Assembly (NCBI GenBank): GCA_035297145.1
Contig: DATGZN010000077.1
Coordinates: 1 to 64,000 of the forward strand
Source: QHXW01 sp035297145
GTDB lineage: Bacteria > Acidobacteriota > Terriglobia > Bryobacterales > Bryobacteraceae
Reading direction: 5' to 3'
Length of the DNA: 64,000 nucleotides
The position numbers and the translations under genes are program-made. The notes beneath the pieces were generated by a model. That model searched no databases, was not told the DNA's origin, and saw only the letters and a list, made by a program, of their open reading frames with translations. Of this stretch, positions 17,030 through 24,534 are shown in pieces. The first letter of the stretch is position 1. Every line of letters starts with the position of its first letter.

Positions 17030-17431
17030 ATGGAAAAGCGCGCCGCTGATGAACAAGAATGGCTCTTTCCTGCTCCCGGCGAAAGAGTTGCAATTCCCTT
17101 GACCTCAGTCGACAAGCGGGAAAACTTCATGCTTGACGTGACTCGCGCTCGGATCAAGCTCACGAAGGCCACTTACCAGAACCGAGCTAGGACAGCGATC
17201 ATACTGCTGCGGCTCGACCTTGATGACCCGCCGCATCGGAATCCAGACAGCACGGAAATCCCCTGCCCACACCTGCACATCTACCGAGAAGGGTACGGTG
17301 ACAAGTGGGCAAGCCCGGCACCCGTTACCAGATATCCGAACACGTCGGACCTTGTTTCGACTTTTGAAGCGTTCATGCAGCAGTGCACCATCGTCGACCC
17401 GCCGAAGATTCAGAAAGGCCTGTTCTCATGA
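17030..17431 (+). CDS. DUF6978-like protein with an unclear start
   Basis: At least 133 aa. The segments EWLFPAPGERVAIPLTSVDKRE, RARIKLTKATYQNRAR and PCPHLHIYREGYGDKWA match, from memory, the DUF6978 family. Family members start about 13 residues earlier with a sequence like NLTQDEADKLIAMEKR, and those residues are encoded in frame here (16994 onward), but the expected initiator at 16991 is ATC and no ATG, GTG or TTG occurs between the stop at 16952 and ATG 17030. Either ATC is used or the protein is N-terminally shortened. An ATGA overlap couples it to the next gene. No known activity. Confidence 0.6.
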   Translation: MEKRAADEQEWLFPAPGERVAIPLTSVDKRENFMLDVTRARIKLTKATYQNRARTAIILLRLDLDDPPHRNPDSTEIPCPHLHIYREGYGDKWASPAPVTRYPNTSDLVSTFEAFMQQCTIVDPPKIQKGLFS

Positions 17432-18204
17432 CGATTGCGCAGGAGATCGAGAAACTTCTAAGCGATTACCGGGCGTGGCTGAAAGACAAAACGACGCTGC
17501 GCGAAGTGGACGATTCCTGGGTCGAAATCACAACGCCCTACCTTGATCGGCACAACGACGCGCTACAAATTTACGCCCGCGCCGAAAACGGCGGCTACGT
17601 TCTGACTGATGATAGCTACACCATTCACGACCTCGAAGCATCCGGTTGCAATCTCAACACGGAAAAGCGTCAAGACCTCCTCAACATGACGCTGAATGGC
17701 TTCGGCGTTCGGATGAACAGCGAAGCTCTTGAAGTGCACGCATCGCGTGAAAGCTTTCCAGCGCGAAAACACAATCTCATTCAGGCCATCCTCGCGGTGA
17801 ATGACCTGTTCTACCTAGCTCAGCCGGTTGTAGAGAGCCTGTTTTTGGAAGACGTGATCGCATGGCTCGAAAGCAACGAAATTCGCTACACGCCAAAAGT
17901 AAAATTCACTGGCATCAGCGGGTTCGACCATCTGTTCGACTTTGTTATTCCAAAGTCCTCTGGTAGGCAGCCAGAACGTATCGTGCAGGCGATCAATCGT
18001 CCCACGCGCGACACTGCGGAGGCATTCATTTATAAATGGAGTGACACTCGCGACGTCCGCCCCCCAGAATCCAAGGCCTATGCGGTTCTGAATGACTTCG
18101 AGCAGTCGATTGCGGGAGGCGTGCTTGACGCATTTCGCAACTATCAGATACAGCCGGTGCCTTGGAGTGTTCGCGCAGAAGTCGTGGCGGAGCTTGCCGC
18201 CTAG
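17428..18204 (+). CDS. DUF1828/DUF1829 protein, partner of the DUF6978-like gene
   Basis: A 258-aa protein beginning at ATG 17428, overlapping the previous stop. The N-terminal half has the DUF1828 pattern: EITTPYLDRHNDALQIYAR, then GGYVLTDDSYTIHDLEASG, then KHNLIQAILAVNDL. The C-terminal half (ESLFLEDVIAWLESNEIRYTPKVKFTGISGFDHLFDFVIP) matches DUF1829. The two domains occur together in phage- and element-borne proteins without a proven function. The overlapping two-gene layout and the orphan antitoxin beside it resemble a mobile conflict module; that is inference. Confidence 0.75.
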   Translation: MTIAQEIEKLLSDYRAWLKDKTTLREVDDSWVEITTPYLDRHNDALQIYARAENGGYVLTDDSYTIHDLEASGCNLNTEKRQDLLNMTLNGFGVRMNSEALEVHASRESFPARKHNLIQAILAVNDLFYLAQPVVESLFLEDVIAWLESNEIRYTPKVKFTGISGFDHLFDFVIPKSSGRQPERIVQAINRPTRDTAEAFIYKWSDTRDVRPPESKAYAVLNDFEQSIAGGVLDAFRNYQIQPVPWSVRAEVVAELAA

Positions 18205-18277
18205 ACGATAGCTCTATCAGTTTCAAAAATCTGTTCCCCTTGTCCCTCCCGCCTCCTTCGCGTTCTAATAAATCCTC

Positions 18278-19972
18278 ATGCCCACCAACAGCACCCGTAA
18301 ACTGCGCTCCCAGGAATGGTGGAGCGGTTCCGCCTACGAAAATTACGCGCGCCGCGCCTGGCTACGCTCCGAAGGGTTCAACTCCAATGTCTTTGACAAC
18401 AAGCCCGTCATCGGCATCTGCAACTCGTGGAGCGAGCTGAATAACTGCAACGTCCATCTGCGCACGGTGGCCGAAGCCGTCAAGCGCGGCGTGTGGGCGG
18501 CGGGCGGGGTGCCGCTCGAATTTCCCACCATCTCACTCGGCGAAATGTTCATGCGGCCCACCACCATGCTCTATCGCAACCTCATGGCCATGGACGTCGA
18601 GGAATCCATCCGCGCGAATCCCATTGATGGCGTCGTGCTGCTTTGCGGCTGCGATAAGACCACGCCCGCACAGCTCATGGGCGCGGCCAGCGCCGACATT
18701 CCCGCCATCGTCGTCCCCGGCGGACCCATGCTCAGCGGCAACTGGCGCGATCGCCGGCTGGGCTCGGGCACCGACGGACGCAAACTCTTTGACCTGTTCC
18801 GTACGGGCCAGCTCGGCGAAGAAGAATGGTCGGAGATCGAAGGCGGTCTCTCGCGCAGCGCCGGCCATTGCACCGTCATGGGCACTGCGTCAACCATGAC
18901 GAGTATCGCCGAAGCTCTTGGCATGACGCTCACCGGTTGCGCCAACATCCCCGCGCCCGATTCACGCCGCCTCGCGATTGCAGAGTTGAGTGGCCGTCGC
19001 GCCGTGGAGCTGGTTTTAGAGGACGTGCGTCCCTCGCAGATCATGACGCGGCAGGCTCTCGAGAATGCCATCACGGTAGACATGGCGATCGGCGGCTCAA
19101 CCAACGCGGTGGTGCACCTGGTCGCCATCGCCGGCCGCCTCGGCATTCCGCTCGAGCTGAATGACTTCGACGCGATCTCGCGGCGCACACCGTGGATCGT
19201 CAACGTAAAGCCCTCCGGCGAGTTCCTGATGGAGGATTTCTATTACGCCGGCGGCCTGCCCGCGGTCATGCTGGAGATCGCCGATCTATTGCACGGCGAT
19301 GCGCTCACGGTCACCGGCAAGACCATGCGCGAGAACCTGGAACGCGCCCAGTGCCATCGCCGCGAAGTGATCCGCACCATCGCCGAGCCGCTCCACAAAG
19401 AGGGCGGCACTGCAATTCTCTACGGCAACCTAGCTCCCGATGGGGCGGTCCTCAAACAGACAGCGGCATCGCCGCGGCTGCTGCAACATCGCGGCCAGGC
19501 GTATGTGTTCGAGAACTACGAGCAAATGCGCGCTGAAATCGATCGCGATGACTTGCCGGTGGATGAGAACACGGTGCTGGTGATGAAGAATTGCGGGCCG
19601 AAGGGCGCCCCCGGATTTCCCGAGTGGGGACACATCCCCATGCCGCGCGTGCTGTTGAATCGCGGCATCGATGACATGGTGCGCATCAGCGACGCGCGCA
19701 TGAGCGGCACCAGCTTCGGAACCGTGGTGCTGCACGTAGCGCCGGAATCGGCCGTGGGCGGTCCGCTGAGCGCGGTCGAAACCGGCGACGAAATTGAACT
19801 GGATGTGGCGGCTCGGCGCATCGAGCTGCGCGTACCGGCGGACGAGATCACTCGCCGGCTATTGCACTTCCAGCCGCCTGCTCTGCAATATGATCGCGGC
19901 TACGGCCGCCTGTTTTTGGAGCACGTCACGCAGGCGAATCTAGGTTGCGATTTCGATTTTTTGCGGAAATAG
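18278..19972 (+). CDS. IlvD/EDD-family dehydratase, sugar-acid (L-arabinonate) type
   Basis: A 564-aa Fe-S dehydratase. The three cluster cysteines are Cys57 (ELNNCNVH), Cys125 (CGCDKTTP) and Cys198 (GHCTVMGTAST), with the spacing of the characterised L-arabinonate dehydratase subgroup. The general base Ser sits in RISDARMSGTSFG. The N-terminal KLRSQEWW and C-terminal GCDFDF tail also favour the sugar-acid branch over biosynthetic dihydroxyacid dehydratase. It would convert an aldonate to its 2-keto-3-deoxy form. No sugar-acid transporter or aldolase is adjacent. Its 3' end is duplicated in decayed form at 20682-20759. Confidence 0.85.
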   Translation: MPTNSTRKLRSQEWWSGSAYENYARRAWLRSEGFNSNVFDNKPVIGICNSWSELNNCNVHLRTVAEAVKRGVWAAGGVPLEFPTISLGEMFMRPTTMLYRNLMAMDVEESIRANPIDGVVLLCGCDKTTPAQLMGAASADIPAIVVPGGPMLSGNWRDRRLGSGTDGRKLFDLFRTGQLGEEEWSEIEGGLSRSAGHCTVMGTASTMTSIAEALGMTLTGCANIPAPDSRRLAIAELSGRRAVELVLEDVRPSQIMTRQALENAITVDMAIGGSTNAVVHLVAIAGRLGIPLELNDFDAISRRTPWIVNVKPSGEFLMEDFYYAGGLPAVMLEIADLLHGDALTVTGKTMRENLERAQCHRREVIRTIAEPLHKEGGTAILYGNLAPDGAVLKQTAASPRLLQHRGQAYVFENYEQMRAEIDRDDLPVDENTVLVMKNCGPKGAPGFPEWGHIPMPRVLLNRGIDDMVRISDARMSGTSFGTVVLHVAPESAVGGPLSAVETGDEIELDVAARRIELRVPADEITRRLLHFQPPALQYDRGYGRLFLEHVTQANLGCDFDFLRK

Positions 19973-19980
19973 TAGCGTCG

Positions 19981-20295
19981 TCAGGCAACATCAGAGGCCC
20001 TGAACCTCCTCCGACCGCCGTGCCGGATGTGCAGGACATCCACTTGCCCGCGCTTCTCCGAGACGCGGTAGACAACGCGATAGACGTCAGCCTTCTGGCC
20101 ATAAAGTAGATGCCTGAGATTTGCACTCTCGTGTGTCACCGGCCATCGGGTCGGCTGCGCTTCCAGGCTAAGGATTGCCGCTTTGAGGCCACGGTACCAT
20201 TTCAGCGCGGTGGCGGAATGCTCGGCGCGGATTTTGGCGAACAGAAGCGCGAGGTCACGCTCCGCCCGAGCGGTGATCTTAACGACGTATGCCAT
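19981..20295 (-). CDS. RelE/ParE-family toxin
   Basis: A 104-aa protein with the ParE/RelE plan: ITARAERDLALLFAKI at the N-terminus, ALKWYRGLKAAILSLEAQPTRWPVTHE in the middle helix pair, and a C-terminal YRVVYRVSEKRGQVDVLHIRHGGRRRF strand with the basic residues expected at the active site. It overlaps the upstream antitoxin gene by 17 bases, so the pair is cotranscribed. The stop lies 8 bases from the dehydratase stop, so the module sits directly against the core gene. Confidence 0.85.
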   Translation of the reverse strand: MAYVVKITARAERDLALLFAKIRAEHSATALKWYRGLKAAILSLEAQPTRWPVTHESANLRHLLYGQKADVYRVVYRVSEKRGQVDVLHIRHGGRRRFRASDVA

Positions 20296-20575
20296 GCCCG
20301 GCTTCGAACTCGTCGAAGAATTCTCTCGCCGGCCGGACCCTGCCCTCCCTAATATCCCTCAGGCCCTGGCGGATTCCTTCCGCGGGATCGGCTTGAGCAG
20401 CCGTATCGAGGAGCCGCTGATAGGCTTCAGCATCCTGCACAATGGCCGCGGCCTTTCCGTTAACCGTCAGCACCACAGGACGCTTGGTTTTCTTGAGCTG
20501 CTTCAGGAAATCGCCCGAGCGCCGCCGGAATGTTGTCAGCGATTGAATATCCTTGGTGATGTCGAGCATCGGCAT
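20279..20575 (-). CDS. Phd/YefM-family antitoxin
   Basis: A 98-aa protein (ATG 20575; ATG 20569 two codons later is equally possible). The Phd/YefM DNA-binding domain is seen in DITKDIQSLTTFRRRSGDFLKQLKKTKRPVVLTVNGKAAAIVQDAEAYQRLL (quoted as DITKDIQSLT through VVLTVNGKAAAIV), followed by the toxin-binding tail AEGIRQGLRDIREGRVRPA. It should neutralise the RelE/ParE-type toxin and autorepress through the palindrome at 20587-20604. Confidence 0.85.
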   Translation of the reverse strand: MPMLDITKDIQSLTTFRRRSGDFLKQLKKTKRPVVLTVNGKAAAIVQDAEAYQRLLDTAAQADPAEGIRQGLRDIREGRVRPAREFFDEFEAGHGIRR

Positions 20576-20586
20576 AAGTCCATTAG

Positions 20587-20604
20587 AGCACCTTTTAAGG
20601 TGCT
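20587..20604. promoter_or_regulatory. Palindromic operator upstream of Phd antitoxin
   Basis: AGCACCTT-TT-AAGGTGCT, a perfect 8-bp dyad starting 12 bases before the antitoxin ATG on the minus strand. Position and symmetry fit an autoregulatory site for a Phd/YefM dimer. Confidence 0.6.
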
Positions 20605-20639
20605 ACTAGCAGCGGGGCCAATGGTTCGAATACGATGTC

Positions 20640-20675
20640 CTACAACACCACCGCCGGAAGATAAATCTTCGCCAA
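20640..20675 (-). pseudogene. Remnant of a truB 3' end (copy A)
   Basis: Read on the minus strand the 36 bases encode LAKIYLPAVVL and a stop. The intact truB ends LPNIYHPVVVL and a stop, with clear DNA similarity over the whole stretch. The copy has diverged from the local truB, so it is either an old duplicate or came from a related genome. Confidence 0.7.
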
Positions 20676-20681
20676 GTCCGC

Positions 20682-20759
20682 ATCAGCGACGCGCGCCTGT
20701 TCCTGGAGCACGTCGCACAAGCCAATCTAGGTTGTGATTTCGATTTCCTGCACAAGTAA
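20682..20759 (+). pseudogene. Remnant of a dehydratase 3' end with internal deletion
   Basis: The 25 codons read ISDAR joined directly to LFLEHVAQANLGCDFDFLHK and a stop. In the intact dehydratase, ISDAR and LFLEHV are far apart (about 75 residues), so this is a second copy with an in-frame deletion. Differences from the intact gene are mostly at third codon positions, so the source copy was once functional. It begins only 6 bases after truB remnant A. Confidence 0.8.
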
Positions 20760-20760
20760 G

Positions 20761-20784
20761 TAGGATAGGCATTCCTGCCTGTCC
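20761..20784. repeat. Short palindromic REP-like repeat
   Basis: TA followed by GGATAGGC-ATTCCT-GCCTGTCC, an 8-bp stem with one G-T wobble and a 6-base loop. A near-identical element is at 59588-59611. It directly follows the stop of the dehydratase remnant. Confidence 0.7.
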
Positions 20785-20791
20785 ATCTGAA

Positions 20792-21814
20792 CTACTCAGT
20801 GCTCGCGGGCGAAACGACAGTCCTGCGATCGAAATTCTCCTTCGTTTTCCACACGCTCTGGTCCCAGTCGTCACCGATCCGGGAGAACATCTGGTTCGCG
20901 AATTCCTGATCATTGTTGCGGAGGGCGAGATAGGCCATCACGTTCCGCTGGTAGTTGATGCTGCCGTATAGACCTTCGAGAGCGCTGAAGCCTTCCTTGA
21001 TCCGTTCCCAGGAAAGCGCGGGCAGAAGATTCTTGGCTCCGCAACAATCCATGGCCTCGGCGATGCGGAAATAAATGAAGTTGCCGCTCTGGCCGCCGAC
21101 GCGATCGGCGATGGATTGGGCGAAAGCCTCCGCCTCTCCCGGCTTTCCGTACCATCGCGGCAGAAGATAATTCGCTTCCGCGACGTAGAAATAGAAATAG
21201 GTCGGCTCCGCCGTGATGGCGGCTTCGAGGAGCTGGTCAACCTGCGCGCGGGGCCACTCCTGGGTCAGGGCCACGGTCTGCATGTCGTGGAACCACTGCG
21301 GGTCGTTTCCCGATAACGATTTCGACTCTTCCAGAGTGGATCGCGCCTGCTGGATGCGGCTGCGGAATTGCTGCCAGCCTTGATTCGTCACAGTGTTCGA
21401 GTAGCCGTGGCCGCGCGCCTTCCATGAGTACCTTATATAAGACTGCGCCAGCGCGACCCGCGGCGTAATGGACTCGGGGAATTCCGCACCCCAACGTTTC
21501 AGGCGGGCAATATGCGCCTCCCAGACGCTGTCGCTGTCGGTCAGAGAGCCAGGGCCCTGGACGGTCAGGTAAAAAACATTCAATTTCCAATTGCCGCCGG
21601 GAAAGCGCGATTTATCGGTACGCACCATAGCCGCGATGTTTTCGAGTTGCGCGAAGTTCTCGCGATTCAAAGCGTCACGAGTGGTGGTTCGCAAGACTCT
21701 GGCGGGCTGAGAATCGAGCTCGTTGACGTCGTCGGCCGGAGGAGCGCTTTGCGCCGCGAGACCGCCGCAAGTAAGAGTAGTTACAGCAAGAACGCGAAAC
21801 AGACTCCGGTTCAT
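20792..21814 (-). CDS. Secreted DUF4034-type protein
   Basis: A 340-aa protein with a signal peptide (MNRSLFRVLAVTTLTCGGLAAQS). The body is helical and TPR-like: FPGGNWKLNVFY, then VALAQSYIRYSWKARGHGYSNTVT, then AAITAEPTYFYFYVAEANYLLPRWYG, a pattern I associate with DUF4034. Proteins of this family have no known activity. The gene lies inside the rearranged stretch between the dehydratase and truB, flanked on both sides by truB 3'-end remnants. Confidence 0.65.
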   Translation of the reverse strand: MNRSLFRVLAVTTLTCGGLAAQSAPPADDVNELDSQPARVLRTTTRDALNRENFAQLENIAAMVRTDKSRFPGGNWKLNVFYLTVQGPGSLTDSDSVWEAHIARLKRWGAEFPESITPRVALAQSYIRYSWKARGHGYSNTVTNQGWQQFRSRIQQARSTLEESKSLSGNDPQWFHDMQTVALTQEWPRAQVDQLLEAAITAEPTYFYFYVAEANYLLPRWYGKPGEAEAFAQSIADRVGGQSGNFIYFRIAEAMDCCGAKNLLPALSWERIKEGFSALEGLYGSINYQRNVMAYLALRNNDQEFANQMFSRIGDDWDQSVWKTKENFDRRTVVSPASTE

Positions 21815-21922
21815 TGAAGAACTCCCAAGAATTAGAATATCACCGCGGCTGACCGCGACATGTTAACAAACTTCGCGCATCATTCGCGTTGATTCGCGTG
21901 CATTCGCGGCCAATCTTGCCGC

Positions 21923-21975
21923 CTACAGCACCACCACCGGATGATAAATATTCGGCAGTTTTGCCGATGGCGACG
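21923..21975 (-). pseudogene. Remnant of a truB 3' end (copy B)
   Basis: Minus-strand reading ends LPNIYHPVVVL and a stop, identical in residues to the end of intact truB at 22663. Just upstream the copy lacks 5 bases (GGCAAAACTG against GGCGAGGCTAAGCTG), which breaks the frame, and similarity fades after about 50 bases. With remnant A this makes three truB 3' ends in 2.1 kb. Confidence 0.75.
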
Positions 21976-22081
21976 AGTTCGGCTACGCTCCACAAGGGGC
22001 TTTGAATCAGCGCCTTCACAATTCGAACGACAGGCGTCCCCTTTGATCGGCTGTGATCTCTCCGGATTCCCTCGGAGACCA

Positions 22082-22297
22082 TCAAGAGGCGGGGTCGTCA
22101 GTGAGGCCCAGCTTGGCCCGAATTCCCCGACTGGTCTCAAGCGGAAGGATCTCGATTTCCTCCGCATCATAGGTATGCTGATGTCTTGAGTTGCAGTGAA
22201 GAAGGTATTTTCTCCCTTGCATCTGAGCCTTCGCGGCCTCTGACAGCGACGTGGCGCCGCATGTCTTACAGGTCCATTTAAGGTAGTCACTCGGCAT
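22082..22297 (-). CDS. Small zinc-ribbon-like protein
   Basis: A 71-aa product with WTCKTCGATS near the N-terminus and LLHCNSRHQHTYDAEEI in the middle, giving a C-x2-C pair and a C/H-rich cluster that could bind one zinc ion. The rest (EIEILPLETSRGIRAKLGL) is unassigned. It is separated from the upstream membrane-protein gene by 2 bases, so the two form a unit. I do not recognise the family. Confidence 0.5.
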   Translation of the reverse strand: MPSDYLKWTCKTCGATSLSEAAKAQMQGRKYLLHCNSRHQHTYDAEEIEILPLETSRGIRAKLGLTDDPAS

Positions 22298-22299
22298 GG

Positions 22300-22656
22300 T
22301 TATAGCTTTGGCTCCTTCTTCCGTTTTCGTTTTGCTCTCGCCTCCATCACGTCTCCATTCCGTCTTGTGAGTGGGTTAGCGCGCTGCTGGAATTCTCTCG
22401 CTACCTCCAGGAGAGTTCTGACGTCGGCGACCGTAGGGGCTTTAACCTCGACGTCGCCGATCTTGAGCCAAACGCTGCGACTGAATCTGGCTTTAACCCA
22501 GGCTCCGACAACAGCGCAGAGTCCCGCCCCGGCGGCAACAACGACCTTGATATATGGATCATCCACATTCCCGTATTCGACAGTTGCCGACAAAAAACTC
22601 AGGAGCCAAGAACGGTGGACCACCTCGCGTTTACGAACTTCCGGCCACCCACGCAA
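22300..22656 (-). CDS. Small membrane protein, EACC1-like
   Basis: A 118-aa product; the first residues before about VEYGNVDDPY may be read-through from the truB side, and a later start is possible. One glycine-rich transmembrane helix (IKVVVAAGAGLCAVVGAWV) is followed by a basic segment, the hairpin-like VWLKIGDVEVKAPTVADVRTLLEVAREFQQ, and a very basic tail. A glycine-rich helix followed by a 'VKIGD-E' hairpin recalls the effector-associated constant component EACC1 of predicted conflict systems. This is a weak resemblance by eye. Confidence 0.45.
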   Translation of the reverse strand: MRGWPEVRKREVVHRSWLLSFLSATVEYGNVDDPYIKVVVAAGAGLCAVVGAWVKARFSRSVWLKIGDVEVKAPTVADVRTLLEVAREFQQRANPLTRRNGDVMEARAKRKRKKEPKL

Positions 22657-22662
22657 ATCGCC

Positions 22663-23556
22663 TTACAACACCACCACCGGATGATAGATATTCGGCAGCT
22701 TAGCCTCGCCGATGGCTAGCAGGTCGCCGTCGCCCGAAAGCGCTTTCACATATCGCGTGCCCTGACTCACGCGAAATGGCGACACGTGGAAATCGCGGCC
22801 CTGCCGGACCTGTCCTGCTGTCACCGGATCGACGACTACCGATGGGAACTCCGGCAGCAGGTCGCCGGCGGCAATCAGAGCTTCGTCGATCCGCCCCTCG
22901 GCTGCGAGTGTTTCGAGCTCAGGGAGAGTGCGCGCCTGCTCGATTGAGAAGTCGCCCGAGCGCAGGCGCCGCAAGGCCGTTAGATGCGCGCCGCAACGCA
23001 GGGCTTGGCCCAGTTCGTGCGCAATCGAGCGCAGATAGGTGCCGGCGGTGCAATGCGCCATCAGATGCGCTTCCGCACCTTCGATCTCCACCAGCTTCAA
23101 CTCGTGAACTTGCACCGGTACCGGCTTCAGCTCCACTTCGATATGCTGGCGCGCCAGTTTGTACGCAGGCACTCCGCGAATCTTCTTGGCTGAAATGGGC
23201 GGCGGGCGCAACAGGAACTCGCCGCGAAACGCATCTAGATGCCGTTCCAGTTCCTCGGCATCCAGCACCGGCTCGCACGGCACCGATGTTGCCGTGCCTT
23301 CGGCGTCGTATGTATCGGTCGAGTAGCCGAAGCGCACGCGCGCATCGTAAACCTTGTCACTATGCGTGTAGAATTGCGCCAGGCGCGTGGCGCGACCAAT
23401 CACCAGCGGCAACACGCCTGTTGCCATGGGGTCGAGCGTGCCCAGGTGTCCGACCTTGCGCGTATTCGCGAGCCGCCGCAGCTTGTTCACGGCGTCGTGC
23501 GACGTCCAGCCCGAAGGCTTATCGGCGACGATGATCCCGTCCATCGGCTCCGGCAT
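22663..23556 (-). CDS. truB: tRNA pseudouridine-55 synthase
   Basis: A 297-aa TruB, which makes pseudouridine 55 in the T-loop of tRNAs. The N-terminal GIIVADKPSGWTSHDAV, the catalytic-Asp motif GHLGTLDPMATGVLPLVIGRATR (Asp in GTLDP), RPPPISAKKIRGVPAYKLAR and CTAGTYLRSIAHELG are all present, as is a C-terminal PUA-like domain. Start 23556 (MPEP) or 23544 (MDGI). It overlaps the upstream peptidase gene by 38 bases. Its 3' end is the source or homologue of the remnants at 20640 and 21923. Confidence 0.95.
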   Translation of the reverse strand: MPEPMDGIIVADKPSGWTSHDAVNKLRRLANTRKVGHLGTLDPMATGVLPLVIGRATRLAQFYTHSDKVYDARVRFGYSTDTYDAEGTATSVPCEPVLDAEELERHLDAFRGEFLLRPPPISAKKIRGVPAYKLARQHIEVELKPVPVQVHELKLVEIEGAEAHLMAHCTAGTYLRSIAHELGQALRCGAHLTALRRLRSGDFSIEQARTLPELETLAAEGRIDEALIAAGDLLPEFPSVVVDPVTAGQVRQGRDFHVSPFRVSQGTRYVKALSGDGDLLAIGEAKLPNIYHPVVVL

Positions 23557-24430
23557 CGCGCTCCAGTTCTTTCAGCGTTTCGATCAAGACGCGCCCCACG
23601 ATTTGCAGGCTCTCCGCGCTGAGCTTATCAACCGTGTCCTTGTCGTTATGCCAAAACGAATTGTTGGGACCGTAGGTGAAGTCGATCAGGTCCAGCGCGC
23701 TGACGCCGCGCCGCAGAAACGGGATGTGGTCGTCTTCGATGGCGCCTGGCTGACGTAGAAAATGTTGGCCGTACCCTAGCTGGTCGGCAACACGCCAGAC
23801 CAATTCGCGCAATGGAGCCGAGGAATTCAAGTCGTTCAAAATATCCAGGTCCTTGTCGCCGATCATGTCGACGTTGATCAACGCCGTGATGCGCGCGAGC
23901 GTGCCATCCGCAGCCCAGCGCTCGGCCAAGTGGCGGCTGCCGTAGAGGCTGTCGGACTCCGTCCATTGCGCCACCGCTTCTTCACCGTCGAACCAGACCA
24001 ATTGCACCTCGTCCTGGCGCGTGTCGTGCGCGATCGCCTTCGCCATCTCCATCAGAAACCCGGCGGAAGACCCGCCATCGTTGGCACCCACGAAAAAAGT
24101 GCCGGGCATGGACTTGGTGTCGTAGTGCCCCGTGATCACAACGATGTTGCCGGACTTGCCGGGAAAACGCGCGATGATGTTTTTCATGGGCGTTGGACCC
24201 AGTGGCGTGGAGCCGGTGAAGTCATCCTGAATCACGTTGCAGCTCAGCGACTTCAACTCACCAAGAATGTAAGCTTGCGTCTTGCGGATGGCGTCAGAAC
24301 CGGACGGCCGCGGACCGAAAGCAACCAAGCGCTTGGTGAATGCCAACGCTTCAGCGCCATTGAATTCGGCGGCTCGGGCACTCGCCATGGCGAGCAGGGC
24401 GAGCGTCAACACTGCTTTTTTACTGATCAT
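23519..24430 (-). CDS. Secreted M28-family metallopeptidase
   Basis: A 303-aa protein with a signal peptide (MISKKAVLTLALLAMASARAAE). It is a two-zinc M28 peptidase or glutaminyl-cyclase-like enzyme: metal His in VVITGHYDTK, bridging Asp in GANDGGSSAG, catalytic and metal Glu in WFDGEEAV, Asp in NVDMIGDKD, and the last His in NNSFWHNDKDTVD. The AVAQW-SDSLYGSRH loop favours the glutaminyl-cyclase-like subgroup. The gene end overlaps the start of truB by 38 bases in another frame, so translation may be coupled. Confidence 0.85.
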   Translation of the reverse strand: MISKKAVLTLALLAMASARAAEFNGAEALAFTKRLVAFGPRPSGSDAIRKTQAYILGELKSLSCNVIQDDFTGSTPLGPTPMKNIIARFPGKSGNIVVITGHYDTKSMPGTFFVGANDGGSSAGFLMEMAKAIAHDTRQDEVQLVWFDGEEAVAQWTESDSLYGSRHLAERWAADGTLARITALINVDMIGDKDLDILNDLNSSAPLRELVWRVADQLGYGQHFLRQPGAIEDDHIPFLRRGVSALDLIDFTYGPNNSFWHNDKDTVDKLSAESLQIVGRVLIETLKELERDAGADGRDHRRR

Positions 24431-24534
24431 GTGGATCCGAAAGTGGATTCTAGTCCATTACAACAGACGGCGGCGCGAAGGCCAAAATTGCGACTGTTGT
24501 ATGATAGCGATAGAGGGGTTGATAGCAAGCCAGT

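Noticed and set aside
16568..17056. N-terminal extension of the TonB-type gene to 17056
   Set aside because: It runs antisense to the ParD-like and DUF6978-like genes, while ATG 16567 has a strong ribosome-binding site and correct TonB topology.
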